NCBI RefSeq assembly: GCF_036226525.1
Contig: NZ_CP108487.1
Span: 4,092,001 to 4,156,000, forward strand
Source: Kribbella sp. NBC_01245
GTDB taxonomy: Bacteria > Actinomycetota > Actinomycetes > Propionibacteriales > Kribbellaceae
Reading direction: 5' to 3'
DNA length: 64,000 nt
In this document: one piece after another, positions 46,870-56,548 of the stretch
Layout: every line of letters starts with the position of its first letter
Position numbering within the stretch: position 1 is the first letter of the stretch
Program-made: the position numbers and the translations under genes
The notes under the pieces: model-generated
Database searches by the model: none
What the model saw: only the letters and a program-made list of their open reading frames with translations
What the model was told of the DNA's origin: nothing

Positions 46870-48561
46870 GTGACCGAGCAGATGACCCCGCAGAGTCCGA
46901 TCGACCGGATCTCAGAGCGGTACCTGGACGAGTTCGTGAAGCTGGCGCCCACCATGGCGACCTTCATGGGCATCGACGGGTTCGACGACCAGTATCCCGA
47001 CTATTCGCCCGCGGGTTTCGGGGCACAGGCCGACCTGGCCCGGCGCACCATCGCCGAGGCCGAGGCGGCCGAGACACCGACCGAGCGTGAGCAGGTCGCC
47101 AAGGAAGCCCTGCTGGAGCGGCTCGGGCTGGTGGTGGAGACGCAGGACGCGGGCGTCCCGCAGTACCAGCTGAACGCGATCGCCTCCACCGCGGCCGAGA
47201 TCCGCCAGGTGTTCGATTTGATGCCGACGGCAACGGACGAGCACTGGGAGACGATCGCGACCCGGCTCGGCAAGGTCGGCACCGCCCTCGGCCAGTACCG
47301 CGAGAGCCTCACGTCGCAGGCGGCCAAGGGCAAGATCTCCGCGCTTCGCCAGGTGAACGACGTGGCCACCCGGATCGCCAGCTGGACCGGCGCCGAGGGC
47401 GACGACTTCTTCGCTGGACTGGCGTCGCGCGCTCCGGAGGGATCGCTGCGGGCGAAGGTCGAGGCGGCCGCCGCGGAGGCGCGTTCGGCGTACGACGAGT
47501 TCGGGGCCTGGCTGGAGACGGATCTGGCACCGCAGGCGCCGACCCGGGACGGCTGCGGGCTGGAGGTGTACGAGCTGGCTTCGCGGGACTTCCTCGGCGC
47601 CAAGGTCGACCTGGCCGAGACGTACGCCTGGGGCTGGGAGGAGCTGGCCCGGATCGAGACCGAGATGCAGTCCATCGCGGCCGGGCTGAACGGTGGCGAT
47701 CGCAGTATCGAGGCCGCCGCGCAGCTGCTCGACAACGACCCGAGCCGGATGATCAAGGGCAAGGAGGCCTTCCGCGACTGGATGCAGGAGCTGGCCGACT
47801 CCGCGGTCTCCGAATTGGCCGGCAAGCACTTCGAGATCGCGCCCGAGATCCGGAAGATCGAGTGCATGATCGCGCCCACGTCGGACGGGTCGATCTACTA
47901 CACCGGTCCGAGCGAGGACCTGACCAGCCGGCCCGGCCGGATGTGGTGGGCCGTGCCCGCGGGGCAGACCGACTTCGCCACCTGGCGTGAGGTCACCACC
48001 GTCTACCACGAGGGTGTGCCCGGGCATCACCTGCAGGTGGCCCAGACGATGGTCCGCGCCGACCTGCTGAACCGCTGGCAGCGGATGGGCTGCTGGGTCT
48101 CGGGCCACGGCGAGGGCTGGGCGCTGTACGCCGAGCGGCTGATGGACGAGCTCGGCTACCTGGACGACCCGGGCGCGAAGCTCGGCATGCTCGACGCGCA
48201 GGCGTTCCGGTCGGCCCGGGTGATCATCGATATCGGTATGCACCTGGAGCTGGAGATCCCGAAGGACAACCCGTTCGGCTTCCACCCGGGTGAGACCTGG
48301 AGCGGGGAGCTCGGGTTCGAGTTCCTGCGTGGGCACTGCCGGATGGAGACCGACATGCTCAAGGCGGAGCTCAACCGGTACCTCGGGTGGCCCGGCCAAG
48401 CGCCGTCGTACAAGGTCGGCGAGCGGATCTGGCTGCAGGCTCGCGAGGACGCGAAGCAGCGCAAGGGGGCCGACTTCGACCTGAAGGCGTTCCACCGCGA
48501 CGCGCTCAACCTCGGCTCGCTCGGGCTGGACCCGCTCGTTCGCGCCCTCGGGCGGCTGTGA
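46870..48561 (+). CDS. DUF885 family protein (M32-like zinc-binding)
   Basis: 563 residues, the family length. The zinc motif HEGVPGHHLQ is at about residues 380-389 (His380, Glu381), with a second ligand Glu likely in GHGEGWALYAERL. DUF885 proteins resemble metallo-carboxypeptidases and are usually cytosolic or lipoprotein; this one has no signal peptide. GTG at 46870 is seven bases after TAGTGT (46857-46862), a leaderless layout. The next gene begins 13 bases after its stop, so they may be co-transcribed. Substrate is unknown. Confidence 0.88.
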   Translation: MTEQMTPQSPIDRISERYLDEFVKLAPTMATFMGIDGFDDQYPDYSPAGFGAQADLARRTIAEAEAAETPTEREQVAKEALLERLGLVVETQDAGVPQYQLNAIASTAAEIRQVFDLMPTATDEHWETIATRLGKVGTALGQYRESLTSQAAKGKISALRQVNDVATRIASWTGAEGDDFFAGLASRAPEGSLRAKVEAAAAEARSAYDEFGAWLETDLAPQAPTRDGCGLEVYELASRDFLGAKVDLAETYAWGWEELARIETEMQSIAAGLNGGDRSIEAAAQLLDNDPSRMIKGKEAFRDWMQELADSAVSELAGKHFEIAPEIRKIECMIAPTSDGSIYYTGPSEDLTSRPGRMWWAVPAGQTDFATWREVTTVYHEGVPGHHLQVAQTMVRADLLNRWQRMGCWVSGHGEGWALYAERLMDELGYLDDPGAKLGMLDAQAFRSARVIIDIGMHLELEIPKDNPFGFHPGETWSGELGFEFLRGHCRMETDMLKAELNRYLGWPGQAPSYKVGERIWLQAREDAKQRKGADFDLKAFHRDALNLGSLGLDPLVRALGRL

Positions 48562-48574
48562 CAACGTTAGGCGC

Positions 48575-49762
48575 GTGACCCGTTTCATCCTGGCCTCGGC
48601 CTCACCCGCGAGGCTGCAGACGCTGCGCAACGCCGGAGTCGACCCTGAAGTGATCGTCTCCGGCGTTGACGAGGACCATGTCACCGCGCCCTCCCCCGGC
48701 GAGCTGGCCCGCACGTTGGCCACGCTCAAGGCCCGCGCCGTCGTCAGCGAGTTGGACGGCCATGCCACCGTGCTCGGCTGCGACTCGGTGCTGGAAATCG
48801 ACGGCGTGGCTTACGGCAAACCCGGTACGCCGGATGAGGCGCGGGCGCGGTTGCGCGCGATGAGCGGCAGCTCCGGCGTACTGCACACCGGGCACTGCCT
48901 CTTCGACACCAGCAGCCGGGTCGAACTGCGCGAACTCGCCTCCACCAAGGTCTTCTTCGCCACTTTGACCGAGGAAGAGATCGAGGCGTACGTCGGGACC
49001 GGCGAGCCGCTCGCAGTTGCCGGGTCGTTCACGGTCGACGGCCTCGGTGGTGCGTTCGTCGAGGGAATCGACGGCGACCACCACAACGTCGTCGGGATTT
49101 CTCTGCCGCTGGTACGTCGGATGCTCGCGGAAGTCGGCATCACCTGGACGTCGCTTTGGAAGCCCTCGATCGAGTACGACGAAGCCGAGGCCGAGCGGTA
49201 CGACGACACGCGCGGTGGTGCCGATCGGGCTCGCGCTGCCGCTGAAGCCGTCGACCGTCTACTCGAGGACAAGGGGCGCGTGCTCGACCTGGCCGTGGGC
49301 ACGGGCATCGTCGCGGCCGAGCTGGCGGCCCTCGGTCATCTCGTGCACGGCGTCGACGTCTCGGCCGCGATGCTCCAGCGCGCCGCGATCCGTTTGCCCG
49401 GCCATGTCGCGCAGGCCGACGCTGGTGTGTTGCCGATCGCGGATCTGCGGTGCGACGCGGTCACCGCGATCTGGCTGCTGCACCTGGTGCCGGACAGCGA
49501 CGCGCTCTTGGCCGAGGTGGCCCGCATCCTCAAGCCAGGCGGGTTGTTCGTCACCACGGTGGACAAGAACGACTCGAGCCAGGTCGCCCGCGGCAATCCC
49601 CCGAACCGCGTCCGCGCCCAAGATTCCCTCGCCTACCTGGCCTCCCGTGCCCCTGTCCACGGCCTCGTGCTGGAATCCGCCACCACCTTCCCCGGCCCCG
49701 GCCACATCGGCAACGCGGCCATCCCGGTCTATCCGCTAGTCGCCTTCCGCCGCCCGCTTTAG
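48575..49762 (+). CDS. Maf-type nucleotide pyrophosphatase fused to an SAM methyltransferase
   Basis: 395 residues. About 1-195 are a Maf domain: FILASASPARLQTLRNAG at the start, LGCDSVLEIDGVAYGKPGTPDEA in the middle, and GLGGAFVEGIDGDHHNVVG. Maf enzymes hydrolyse non-canonical or modified NTPs. About 200-395 are a class I methyltransferase: VLDLAVGTGIVAAEL (SAM loop), HGVDVSAAML, and LHLVPDSDALLAEVARILKPGG. The canonical Maf YGIQG is SFTVDG here. The usual partner is a stand-alone Maf; the fused second domain is unusual. GTG start. Confidence 0.85.
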   Translation: MTRFILASASPARLQTLRNAGVDPEVIVSGVDEDHVTAPSPGELARTLATLKARAVVSELDGHATVLGCDSVLEIDGVAYGKPGTPDEARARLRAMSGSSGVLHTGHCLFDTSSRVELRELASTKVFFATLTEEEIEAYVGTGEPLAVAGSFTVDGLGGAFVEGIDGDHHNVVGISLPLVRRMLAEVGITWTSLWKPSIEYDEAEAERYDDTRGGADRARAAAEAVDRLLEDKGRVLDLAVGTGIVAAELAALGHLVHGVDVSAAMLQRAAIRLPGHVAQADAGVLPIADLRCDAVTAIWLLHLVPDSDALLAEVARILKPGGLFVTTVDKNDSSQVARGNPPNRVRAQDSLAYLASRAPVHGLVLESATTFPGPGHIGNAAIPVYPLVAFRRPL

Positions 49763-49811
49763 CCCGCGCGTGGTCGCATCTGGTCCGCACGGCATTCCGA
49801 CGCCTGCTTTA

Positions 49812-49899
49812 GCGTTCATTCGTCGGAATCCGCCCTCTCAGCGCCGCGGACCTGTACAGGACTGTGGTGGGAAGAGGGCGGATTCCGACGAATGAACGC
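49812..49899. repeat. Hairpin element family 1, copy 2
   Basis: Arms of 27 bases (49812-49838 and 49873-49899) are perfectly complementary and enclose a 34-base loop. The arm core is TTCATTCGTCGGAATCCG, and the loop centre is CGGACCTGTACAGG. It fills the gap between convergent genes (49763-49907), which holds nothing else that I can identify. Confidence 0.9.
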
Positions 49900-49907
49900 A
49901 AATGGTT

Positions 49908-50438
49908 CTAGTCGACTGTTAGGTAGTAGGCGGTGGTGGTGAGGGCTAGGGCGGTGATGGTGAGGACGAGGCTGCCGGAGAGGGACGCCTCGCGGATCAA
50001 CGCTGACGTGGCGGCGACGGCGGGGGCGAGGAGTAGGGCGACCGTTGCTGGGAGCAACCAGCTGCGGATGGTGGCGCGCGAGGCACGGACGTACGCGGGC
50101 AGTTGAGCGGCGTACGACGTGGCGAGGTGGAAGGCGACCAGCGCCATCGCGACCGCCGCCACCTGCCAGCTCGGGTCGGACGGCCCTCGCATCAGCCAGC
50201 CTCCCGCAACCACCACCAGGAAGACGAACGGCACGGCCGAATCCGGCAACGCGATCGTGGCCACCAGCGCCACCAAACCGACCACCAGCACGAGATCAAG
50301 CTGATCCCACGGCTGCAGTCCCGAAATCGCCAGCGCCAATCCACCCGACGCCAGGATCAGCAGGCGGGCAAGGACCGCGGCACGACCAGCGGCGCGGGCG
50401 CGAGTGAGCCAGAGGTTGATGCGTTCAGCGAGGTTCAT
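49908..50438 (-). CDS. Membrane protein, last gene of the MoxR operon
   Basis: 176 residues with about five hydrophobic helices: LARLLILASGGLALAISG, LVLVVGLVALVATIAL, VPFVFLVVVAGGWLM, WLLPATVALLLAPAV and LVLTITALALTTTAYYL. It has no conserved motif that I recognise. GGAGG lies eight bases upstream of the ATG. The gene follows the DUF58 gene by 25 bases on the same strand, so it probably belongs to the same operon and may work in the membrane with the DUF58 and DUF4129 proteins. Confidence 0.72.
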   Translation of the reverse strand: MNLAERINLWLTRARAAGRAAVLARLLILASGGLALAISGLQPWDQLDLVLVVGLVALVATIALPDSAVPFVFLVVVAGGWLMRGPSDPSWQVAAVAMALVAFHLATSYAAQLPAYVRASRATIRSWLLPATVALLLAPAVAATSALIREASLSGSLVLTITALALTTTAYYLTVD

Positions 50439-50463
50439 CCGCGCGACCTCCGTTCGGCCGGGT

Positions 50464-51761
50464 TCATCCGCGCAACCTAGGTGCCGCGGATAGACGGCTC
50501 GCGTCGCGCAGGACCTCGTCAAGCGTGCCGGCGCCACGCCAGGCGACGGTTGGTACGCCGAGGTTGCCGAGACGGTCCAGCTCAACCCGCCGTTCGAGCA
50601 GCCGCATTCGCCAAGCCAACGGCCAGGCGCGCGGATCGTGGTCCGCGTCCATCTCACCAATGTGCTCGGGCAGCGTGTCGACCGCGATGACCGTGCAACC
50701 GGCATGCGCCAACGTCACCACATGCCCGAGCACGGCACGCCGGAGCAGCGGGCTGAGCACGATCACCAGGCTGTCCGGCCGGATCCGCTCACGCCTGGCC
50801 AACTGACCCGGATCGCGTTGGGTATTTCGGACATCGGCACGCACAAGCGCGTCGAGGATCCGCCGCAAATGCCCACGCCCGGTCCCGGCCCGCACGGACC
50901 GAACGCCCGCGCCGGTATCGATCAGCCGGACCCGGTCGCCGTGCCGCAGGTAGTGCTCCGCGATCGACGCCGCCGCCCGCACCCCGGTATCGAGGCTGCT
51001 CGCCCGCCCGTCGATCCCCTCGCTCACGCCGATGTCGTCACCGGTGTCGAGGACCAGCACCACCTCGGTATCGCGGTCGGACCAGGTCGACGTGACGTGG
51101 AGTTCACCCGTACGGGCGGAGACGGCCCAGTTGATCCGGCGCAACCTGTCGCCGGTTCGGAACGGCCGGACGCCCGCGAGCTCGGTCCCCTCCCCGGGCC
51201 GCCTAGACCGATGCAGACCGACCAACCCGGCCGGACGCGGTACGGAATCCACGGCGGCGAAGCCCTCGCGCAACGGCAACGTCATCACCTCGGCCACCCC
51301 GACCTCCAGCGACTCGGTCCGGTAGGCGCCGAGCAACGACGTACACACGATGGTCGGTCGTTCGACCGCGCGGCGCCCCCAGCGTTCCGACCGCAGCCCA
51401 AGGTCCAGCTCAACCGAATCACCAGGCTGTACGACGACCGCCCGCGCGCCGCCGACCGGGTCGTACGCGAACCACCGGCCGCGCGGTAACGCCACCACCA
51501 GCAGATCGGCCCGATCGTCGAGCCCGGTCACGCGGACCCGGTAACCCGTCGCCTGCCCTTCGAACAACGTGGTGGCATCCAGCGAGACGTCCGCCTCCGG
51601 CGTACCACCTGGACGGGCGAAGGCGGCCCAGAAGGCCAGCACCGCGAGCGGCAGACCGAGTACGGCCGCGTCCGGACGGCGCAGCACGACCGCGGCCAGG
51701 ACCAGCGCCGCGGACATCCCGACCACCCGGATCTGGGCGTGCGTCGGCCGCCAGCTCTTCT

Positions 51762-51765
<4 letters not shown>
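50464..51765 (-). CDS. DUF58 domain-containing protein
   Basis: 433 residues. Two membrane helices at about 15-32 and 38-54 (VVGMSAALVLAAVVL, AVLGLPLAVLAFWAAF), a beta-rich segment, then the DUF58 signature FRTGDRLRRINWAVSARTG followed by a von-Willebrand-like fold (LVLDTGDDIG). DUF58 proteins act with MoxR ATPases in surface or maturation tasks. GTG at 51765 overlaps the MoxR stop by four bases (GTGA), so translation is coupled. Confidence 0.9.
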
Positions 51766-52748
<983 letters not shown>

Positions 52749-52760
52749 CGCTACACATCC

Positions 52761-53255
52761 CTACAGCTTCTCGATGGATTCAATGGCTCGCTCGATCCGT
52801 CCATAGCTGACAGTTGGCTCAGCCGCCGTGATCAGTTCCCAAGTTGGTACGCCGAGTAGTGCCTTCGCACGCTCCGGTTCAGCCTCTAGTTCGACGCCAT
52901 GACGGGCACGAAGCGTTGTAGCGGCCAGCTCGGCCATTAGCGGCTGCACGCGCCTGGTGAAGGTCTCAGCTTCCCGATTCGACTCCTGCAACCAGGTAGC
53001 GAGGAACTGCGCCCTACTGTCGTTGTTGCGCCACGCACCGACGTACACCAGCCCCTTCTCGGGCCAGGACGTCTGAGTCACTCTGCGGCCTACAAGTCGC
53101 ACTGCCACCGACACCAGCCCAGTGGCAACTGCAACGGCCACAAACCACGCTGGCCGCGGCTGGTACTTGAAGGCGGCAAAGGCGGCTACCAGCAACAGTG
53201 CGACGCCGAGACTGATCCCGACGTGCTGCGCGATCATGCGACGAGTAGAGATCAT
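52761..53255 (-). CDS. Two-helix membrane protein of the MoxR operon
   Basis: 164 residues. Two membrane helices (about 12-29 VGISLGVALLLVAAFAAF and 37-55 WFVAVAVATGLVSVAVRLV), then a cytosolic helical domain with AQFLATWLQESNREAETFTRRV. Its ATG overlaps the stop of the DUF4129 gene by four bases (ATGA). I do not know the family by number; genes of this shape recur between DUF4129 and MoxR genes in actinobacteria. It likely anchors or links parts of that complex. Confidence 0.75.
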   Translation of the reverse strand: MISTRRMIAQHVGISLGVALLLVAAFAAFKYQPRPAWFVAVAVATGLVSVAVRLVGRRVTQTSWPEKGLVYVGAWRNNDSRAQFLATWLQESNREAETFTRRVQPLMAELAATTLRARHGVELEAEPERAKALLGVPTWELITAAEPTVSYGRIERAIESIEKL

Positions 53256-53965
53256 GCTGCGCCTACAAGTTCTTCCCGCAGCCGCACCAACGCCGTACGC
53301 GCCCGCTGCCGGTCTTCCTCGCTCGACTCATGCGTGGAGAACCGCGCCTCGCGGTAGAGCTCGGCCAACTCGGTCAGTGCGTCCGCCGATACGTTGCCGA
53401 GGGCAAGGACCCGGACGGTGAACTCTGCCGGCGTCTCGGCGGGCTCCCGCGGTACGCCGGCACTCGCGGCCGTCTGCTCGAGGGCGACCCAGCACGCCAC
53501 GATCGCGTCCGCGGCGCGGCCCGAGTCCACCCGGGACAGGCCCTCGTCGACGGCGTCCGCGAGGCGCTCGGTCGCGACCCGCTCCCAGTCGTCGGAGGTG
53601 TCCTGCTCGACCTCGGGCAGCCGCAATTGCCGGAAGAACCCATAGAGCAGCCGGAGGATCAGGTAGGCCAGGCCGCACACGACCGCCACGGCCACGGCCA
53701 TGCCGAGAAACTTGAGGCTGATGGACAGCCAGTCCGGCAGGTCGATCGGATCGACCCGCTCGCCCGGGCTGGCCACCGGCTGCGACGGCGTGGCCTGCGG
53801 GCTGACGGTGCGGATCGACGGCGTACGGCTGGCCGTACTCTCGCCGATCGGGCGCACGCTGCCGGTCGACGAGACGACCACGACCAGACCGACGACGGCG
53901 GCCGCCAGACCCACGGCACCCGCCGCCGCGAGGGCGCTGGAGCGGCGCGCACCGATCGGCTGCAT
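53252..53965 (-). CDS. DUF4129 domain-containing membrane protein
   Basis: 237 residues. Two membrane helices: about 13-32 (AAGAVGLAAAVVGLVVVVSS) and about 86-108 (LGMAVAVAVVCGLAYLILRLLYG). Between them is a Pro/Ser-rich outer segment. The C-terminal DUF4129 part has ADAIVACWVALEQTAASAG, ETPAEFTVRVLA and ALTELAELYREARFS. ATG at 53965 is six bases after TAGCCT (53977-53972), so it starts the operon with a leaderless mRNA. DUF4129 often belongs to transglutaminase/MoxR loci. Confidence 0.9.
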   Translation of the reverse strand: MQPIGARRSSALAAAGAVGLAAAVVGLVVVVSSTGSVRPIGESTASRTPSIRTVSPQATPSQPVASPGERVDPIDLPDWLSISLKFLGMAVAVAVVCGLAYLILRLLYGFFRQLRLPEVEQDTSDDWERVATERLADAVDEGLSRVDSGRAADAIVACWVALEQTAASAGVPREPAETPAEFTVRVLALGNVSADALTELAELYREARFSTHESSEEDRQRARTALVRLREELVGAA

Positions 53966-53999
53966 CCCGGCAGGCTATCCCGGCTTAGGTCTGTGCCCT

Positions 54000-55232
54000 T
54001 TAGAAGCCGGTATCGAGCCAGGGCAGGGTTTCGGTCTGGAAGGCCCTGGAGGTCTGCACGAGCGCACCCGGCGTGAGCTCCTCAACCAGGCCGGCCTTGG
54101 CAAGGCTCGTCATACCCGGCCTCCCCAGGTAGAGCCCGCCCAGGTCACGTACGTCGGCCAGTAGGTCCGCCTTGTCGGTAGTGCGCTCACAAGTCGCTCC
54201 ACCCGGCCCAGCCGTCAGACGCCACGACCCGTCGTTCCACGGGCAGAACTCGTCCCTGACACCCAGTACGACGTCTACGTCGCTCTCGTACGTCCGAGCG
54301 GTCAGTGCGCGCGGCAAGTCCACCAGCCGCACCCAGAGGCCGTCGAACAACATGGGCCGCGACGGACGAGAGTTGACCAGCAGAGTGATCAGCGGATCGT
54401 CCAACGCGAACCGGCCGTACCCGATCTCCGTCATCAGGTCCTGGTCGAGCAGGAACTTCCAGATCGCCACGTACGACGCGAGGTCCGTCGCGTGCACACG
54501 GTCGACCATGACCGTGTTGTGGGGAACGTTGTTCACCCTGTCGCGCTTAGTCCGGTAGTACGCGTAGCCGGTGAGCACACCGTCCTTGCTCGACTGGACG
54601 CACCTCACGGCACTGGCGCCACTTCCAGCGCCCCAGACCACCTGCTCACTGCTGACGTACTTGCGCCAACCCGCATCGTGCTGGAACATCCCGGCCCGGG
54701 TAGCAGCCACCTCGTTGTGGATCCGCGCGCACTCATCGAGAGAGCCCGCCACGTCGGCGTACCGGATCTCCACCTCGTCACTACCCGGCACTGGCCGCAG
54801 TGTCGGGCCGGGGCGGCGCGGAATCTGCAGGCGGAGGTGCTCGCTGGCGAGGCCGTAGCCGAAGCGGCCGTAGATCTCCGGCTCACTCGCGGTCAGCGCG
54901 GCGACGGACTCGGCACCACTCTCGTACATCTCCGCCAGCTGGCGGTTCATCAGCTGACGCAGGATGCCGCGGCGGCGATGGGTCGGTTTGACCGTGACCA
55001 TGCTGACGCCGGCGACCGGCAGCGGCCCACCGGGCACGGTCATCTGCAGCGAATACGCGGCGGTATAGCCGACGACCTCCTTGCCGTCGACGGCCACAAT
55101 GCCGCGGTCGGGCTCGTGGATATCGAGCTCGATCGCCCAGTCGTCATCGCTCAACATGTCGGCGAACGCGAGCGACAGGGTTTCCCGGATGCCGGTCCAG
55201 TCGCCGTCGAAGGACCTCAGCTCGATACTCAT
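54000..55232 (-). CDS. Eis-like GNAT N-acetyltransferase
   Basis: 410 residues, the length of the Eis (enhanced intracellular survival) family. N-terminal GNAT: ALAVAGVSMV-like VAGVSMVTVKPTHRRRGIL, in which THRRRGIL binds acetyl-CoA; YESGAESVAALTASEPEIYGRFGYGLAS is the middle signature; the second GNAT-like and SCP2-like parts follow, with LVQTSRAFQTETLPWLDTGF at the C-terminus, where the terminal carboxylate is the base in Eis. It acetylates amines, such as aminoglycosides or lysines. ATG start; TAGGCA lies seven bases upstream. Confidence 0.85.
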   Translation of the reverse strand: MSIELRSFDGDWTGIRETLSLAFADMLSDDDWAIELDIHEPDRGIVAVDGKEVVGYTAAYSLQMTVPGGPLPVAGVSMVTVKPTHRRRGILRQLMNRQLAEMYESGAESVAALTASEPEIYGRFGYGLASEHLRLQIPRRPGPTLRPVPGSDEVEIRYADVAGSLDECARIHNEVAATRAGMFQHDAGWRKYVSSEQVVWGAGSGASAVRCVQSSKDGVLTGYAYYRTKRDRVNNVPHNTVMVDRVHATDLASYVAIWKFLLDQDLMTEIGYGRFALDDPLITLLVNSRPSRPMLFDGLWVRLVDLPRALTARTYESDVDVVLGVRDEFCPWNDGSWRLTAGPGGATCERTTDKADLLADVRDLGGLYLGRPGMTSLAKAGLVEELTPGALVQTSRAFQTETLPWLDTGF

Positions 55233-55275
55233 ACCCGCCTGCCTATCATCCGGTCGGCACCGGCGGCGATCGCTT

Positions 55276-56415
55276 TTAGCTTGCCGCTAGCCAGGTGTGC
55301 AGGGCCCACCAGTTGCGCATCGTCTGCAGGGTGCCCGACGAGGTCGTGTCGGGCGACCAGCCGGTGAGGGCGGTCAAGCGGCTCAACCGGTAGCGGACCG
55401 TGTTCGGATGCAGGTGCAGCGCGGCCGCAGTACGGTCGAGGCGGCGATCGGCATCGAGGTACGCCTTGGCGGTTCGCACCAACTGCTGATGGAAGGCGTC
55501 GCCCGGATCGAGCGCGCCCAGCAGGTCCCGGGCCAGGATGGCGGCAAGGTCCGGCTGCGTCGCGAGAGCCGTCTCGACCGCGAGGTCGGCCAACTGGTGC
55601 AGCCCATGCCGGCCGCTGGCTCTTGCCGTGGCCAGGGCGTTCCCTGCCGTTGCGTAGAGCGCGGGGATTTCCCGGAGCGGCGCGGCCGGTGCCGCCACCA
55701 CCAGCTCGTCGGCGGTGATCAGCTTCTTGCCGGGCAGGCGCGGGATCAGGCCCGCCAACTTGCCCTCGACCAGTCCGAACACGCCGCCCGCGTCAGCCAG
55801 ACGTCGTTCGATCGCCTCGGATTGCACGGGGTCCGCGACGTCCGATCGCAGACAGAAGTACGACCTTCGCCTGCTCAGGTTGACCCGGCTGAGCTCATCG
55901 TCGGACACCTCGATCTGCTGACCTTCTCCGATCAGCAGCTTGCGGAGGACCTGGGTGCGGATATCGCGCTTCGTTCGGGCCAGTTGCAGTTCAGCCGTGT
56001 GGTAGCCGCTGACGACGTGCCGCTCGAGCGCACCCGCATAGCGCTCGAAGTCGAGCAGCACATCCAGCAGTACGTCGGACGGCACGCCGATCGCCCGGCT
56101 GCGTTCGACCGCGATGGCGATCACGCGACTCCGGCCGGCGTGCACCCCTTTGAGCAACTCGGTCAGTGGGATGCCTTGGGCGGCGCGGTCCGTACCGAGG
56201 CGGGCGGCCGCGGCGAAGTCCTCCACCCCGGGCCCGTCGGAGTCGTCGAAGGCGGCCAGCCCGGCGGCGACCATCACGGCGATATGGCGGCGGTTCTCCG
56301 CGATCGGCAGGCTCGCCACGTCGGTCGAATCGTTGCGCGCCGCCTCGACCACCGCCTCGATCACGTCAGGATCCGTGGCCATCGCCCGGACCACGTCGCT
56401 GAACTGGGCCTTCAT
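55276..56415 (-). CDS. PucR-type helix-turn-helix regulator
   Basis: 379 residues. An N-terminal helical RsbRD-like part (about 15-135, with ARNDSTDVASLPIAE), a middle GGDEF-like CdaR part, and a C-terminal PucR HTH: RTAAALHLHPNTVRYRLSRL. ATG at 56415 has AAGGGCGAAG upstream; a GTG ten codons further up is in frame. A perfect inverted repeat lies just upstream of this gene and divergent from the secreted propeller gene, so it likely represses or activates both. Confidence 0.87.
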   Translation of the reverse strand: MKAQFSDVVRAMATDPDVIEAVVEAARNDSTDVASLPIAENRRHIAVMVAAGLAAFDDSDGPGVEDFAAAARLGTDRAAQGIPLTELLKGVHAGRSRVIAIAVERSRAIGVPSDVLLDVLLDFERYAGALERHVVSGYHTAELQLARTKRDIRTQVLRKLLIGEGQQIEVSDDELSRVNLSRRRSYFCLRSDVADPVQSEAIERRLADAGGVFGLVEGKLAGLIPRLPGKKLITADELVVAAPAAPLREIPALYATAGNALATARASGRHGLHQLADLAVETALATQPDLAAILARDLLGALDPGDAFHQQLVRTAKAYLDADRRLDRTAAALHLHPNTVRYRLSRLTALTGWSPDTTSSGTLQTMRNWWALHTWLAAS

Positions 56416-56425
56416 CCGCTTCGCC

Positions 56426-56452
56426 CTTCGTTGTGGTCGAGCCACAACGAAG
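56426..56452. promoter_or_regulatory. Perfect 11-bp inverted repeat (probable operator)
   Basis: CTTCGTTGTGG (56426-56436) is exactly complementary to CCACAACGAAG (56442-56452) around TCGAG. It sits 11 bases upstream of the PucR-type gene and 97 bases before the divergent propeller gene. A half-site-like ACACAACG recurs near 56482. Best guess: binding site of the PucR-type regulator. Confidence 0.6.
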
Positions 56453-56548
56453 CCCGGTCATGTTGGCGGTCGTGGCCTAGCGACACAACGCTACTGGTTG
56501 GTTACCTAGGGCACTACCGCCCCGCTTCTTCGCGCTTGGAGAACTGCC

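Noticed and set aside
46912..48768. 618-codon minus-strand frame over the DUF885 gene
   Set aside because: Antisense shadow of a gene with an intact HEGVPGHHLQ motif.
49763..49907. Hairpin element copy 2 as an insertion-sequence remnant
   Set aside because: No target duplication, transposase piece or IS-type ends were found; the name hairpin repeat is kept.
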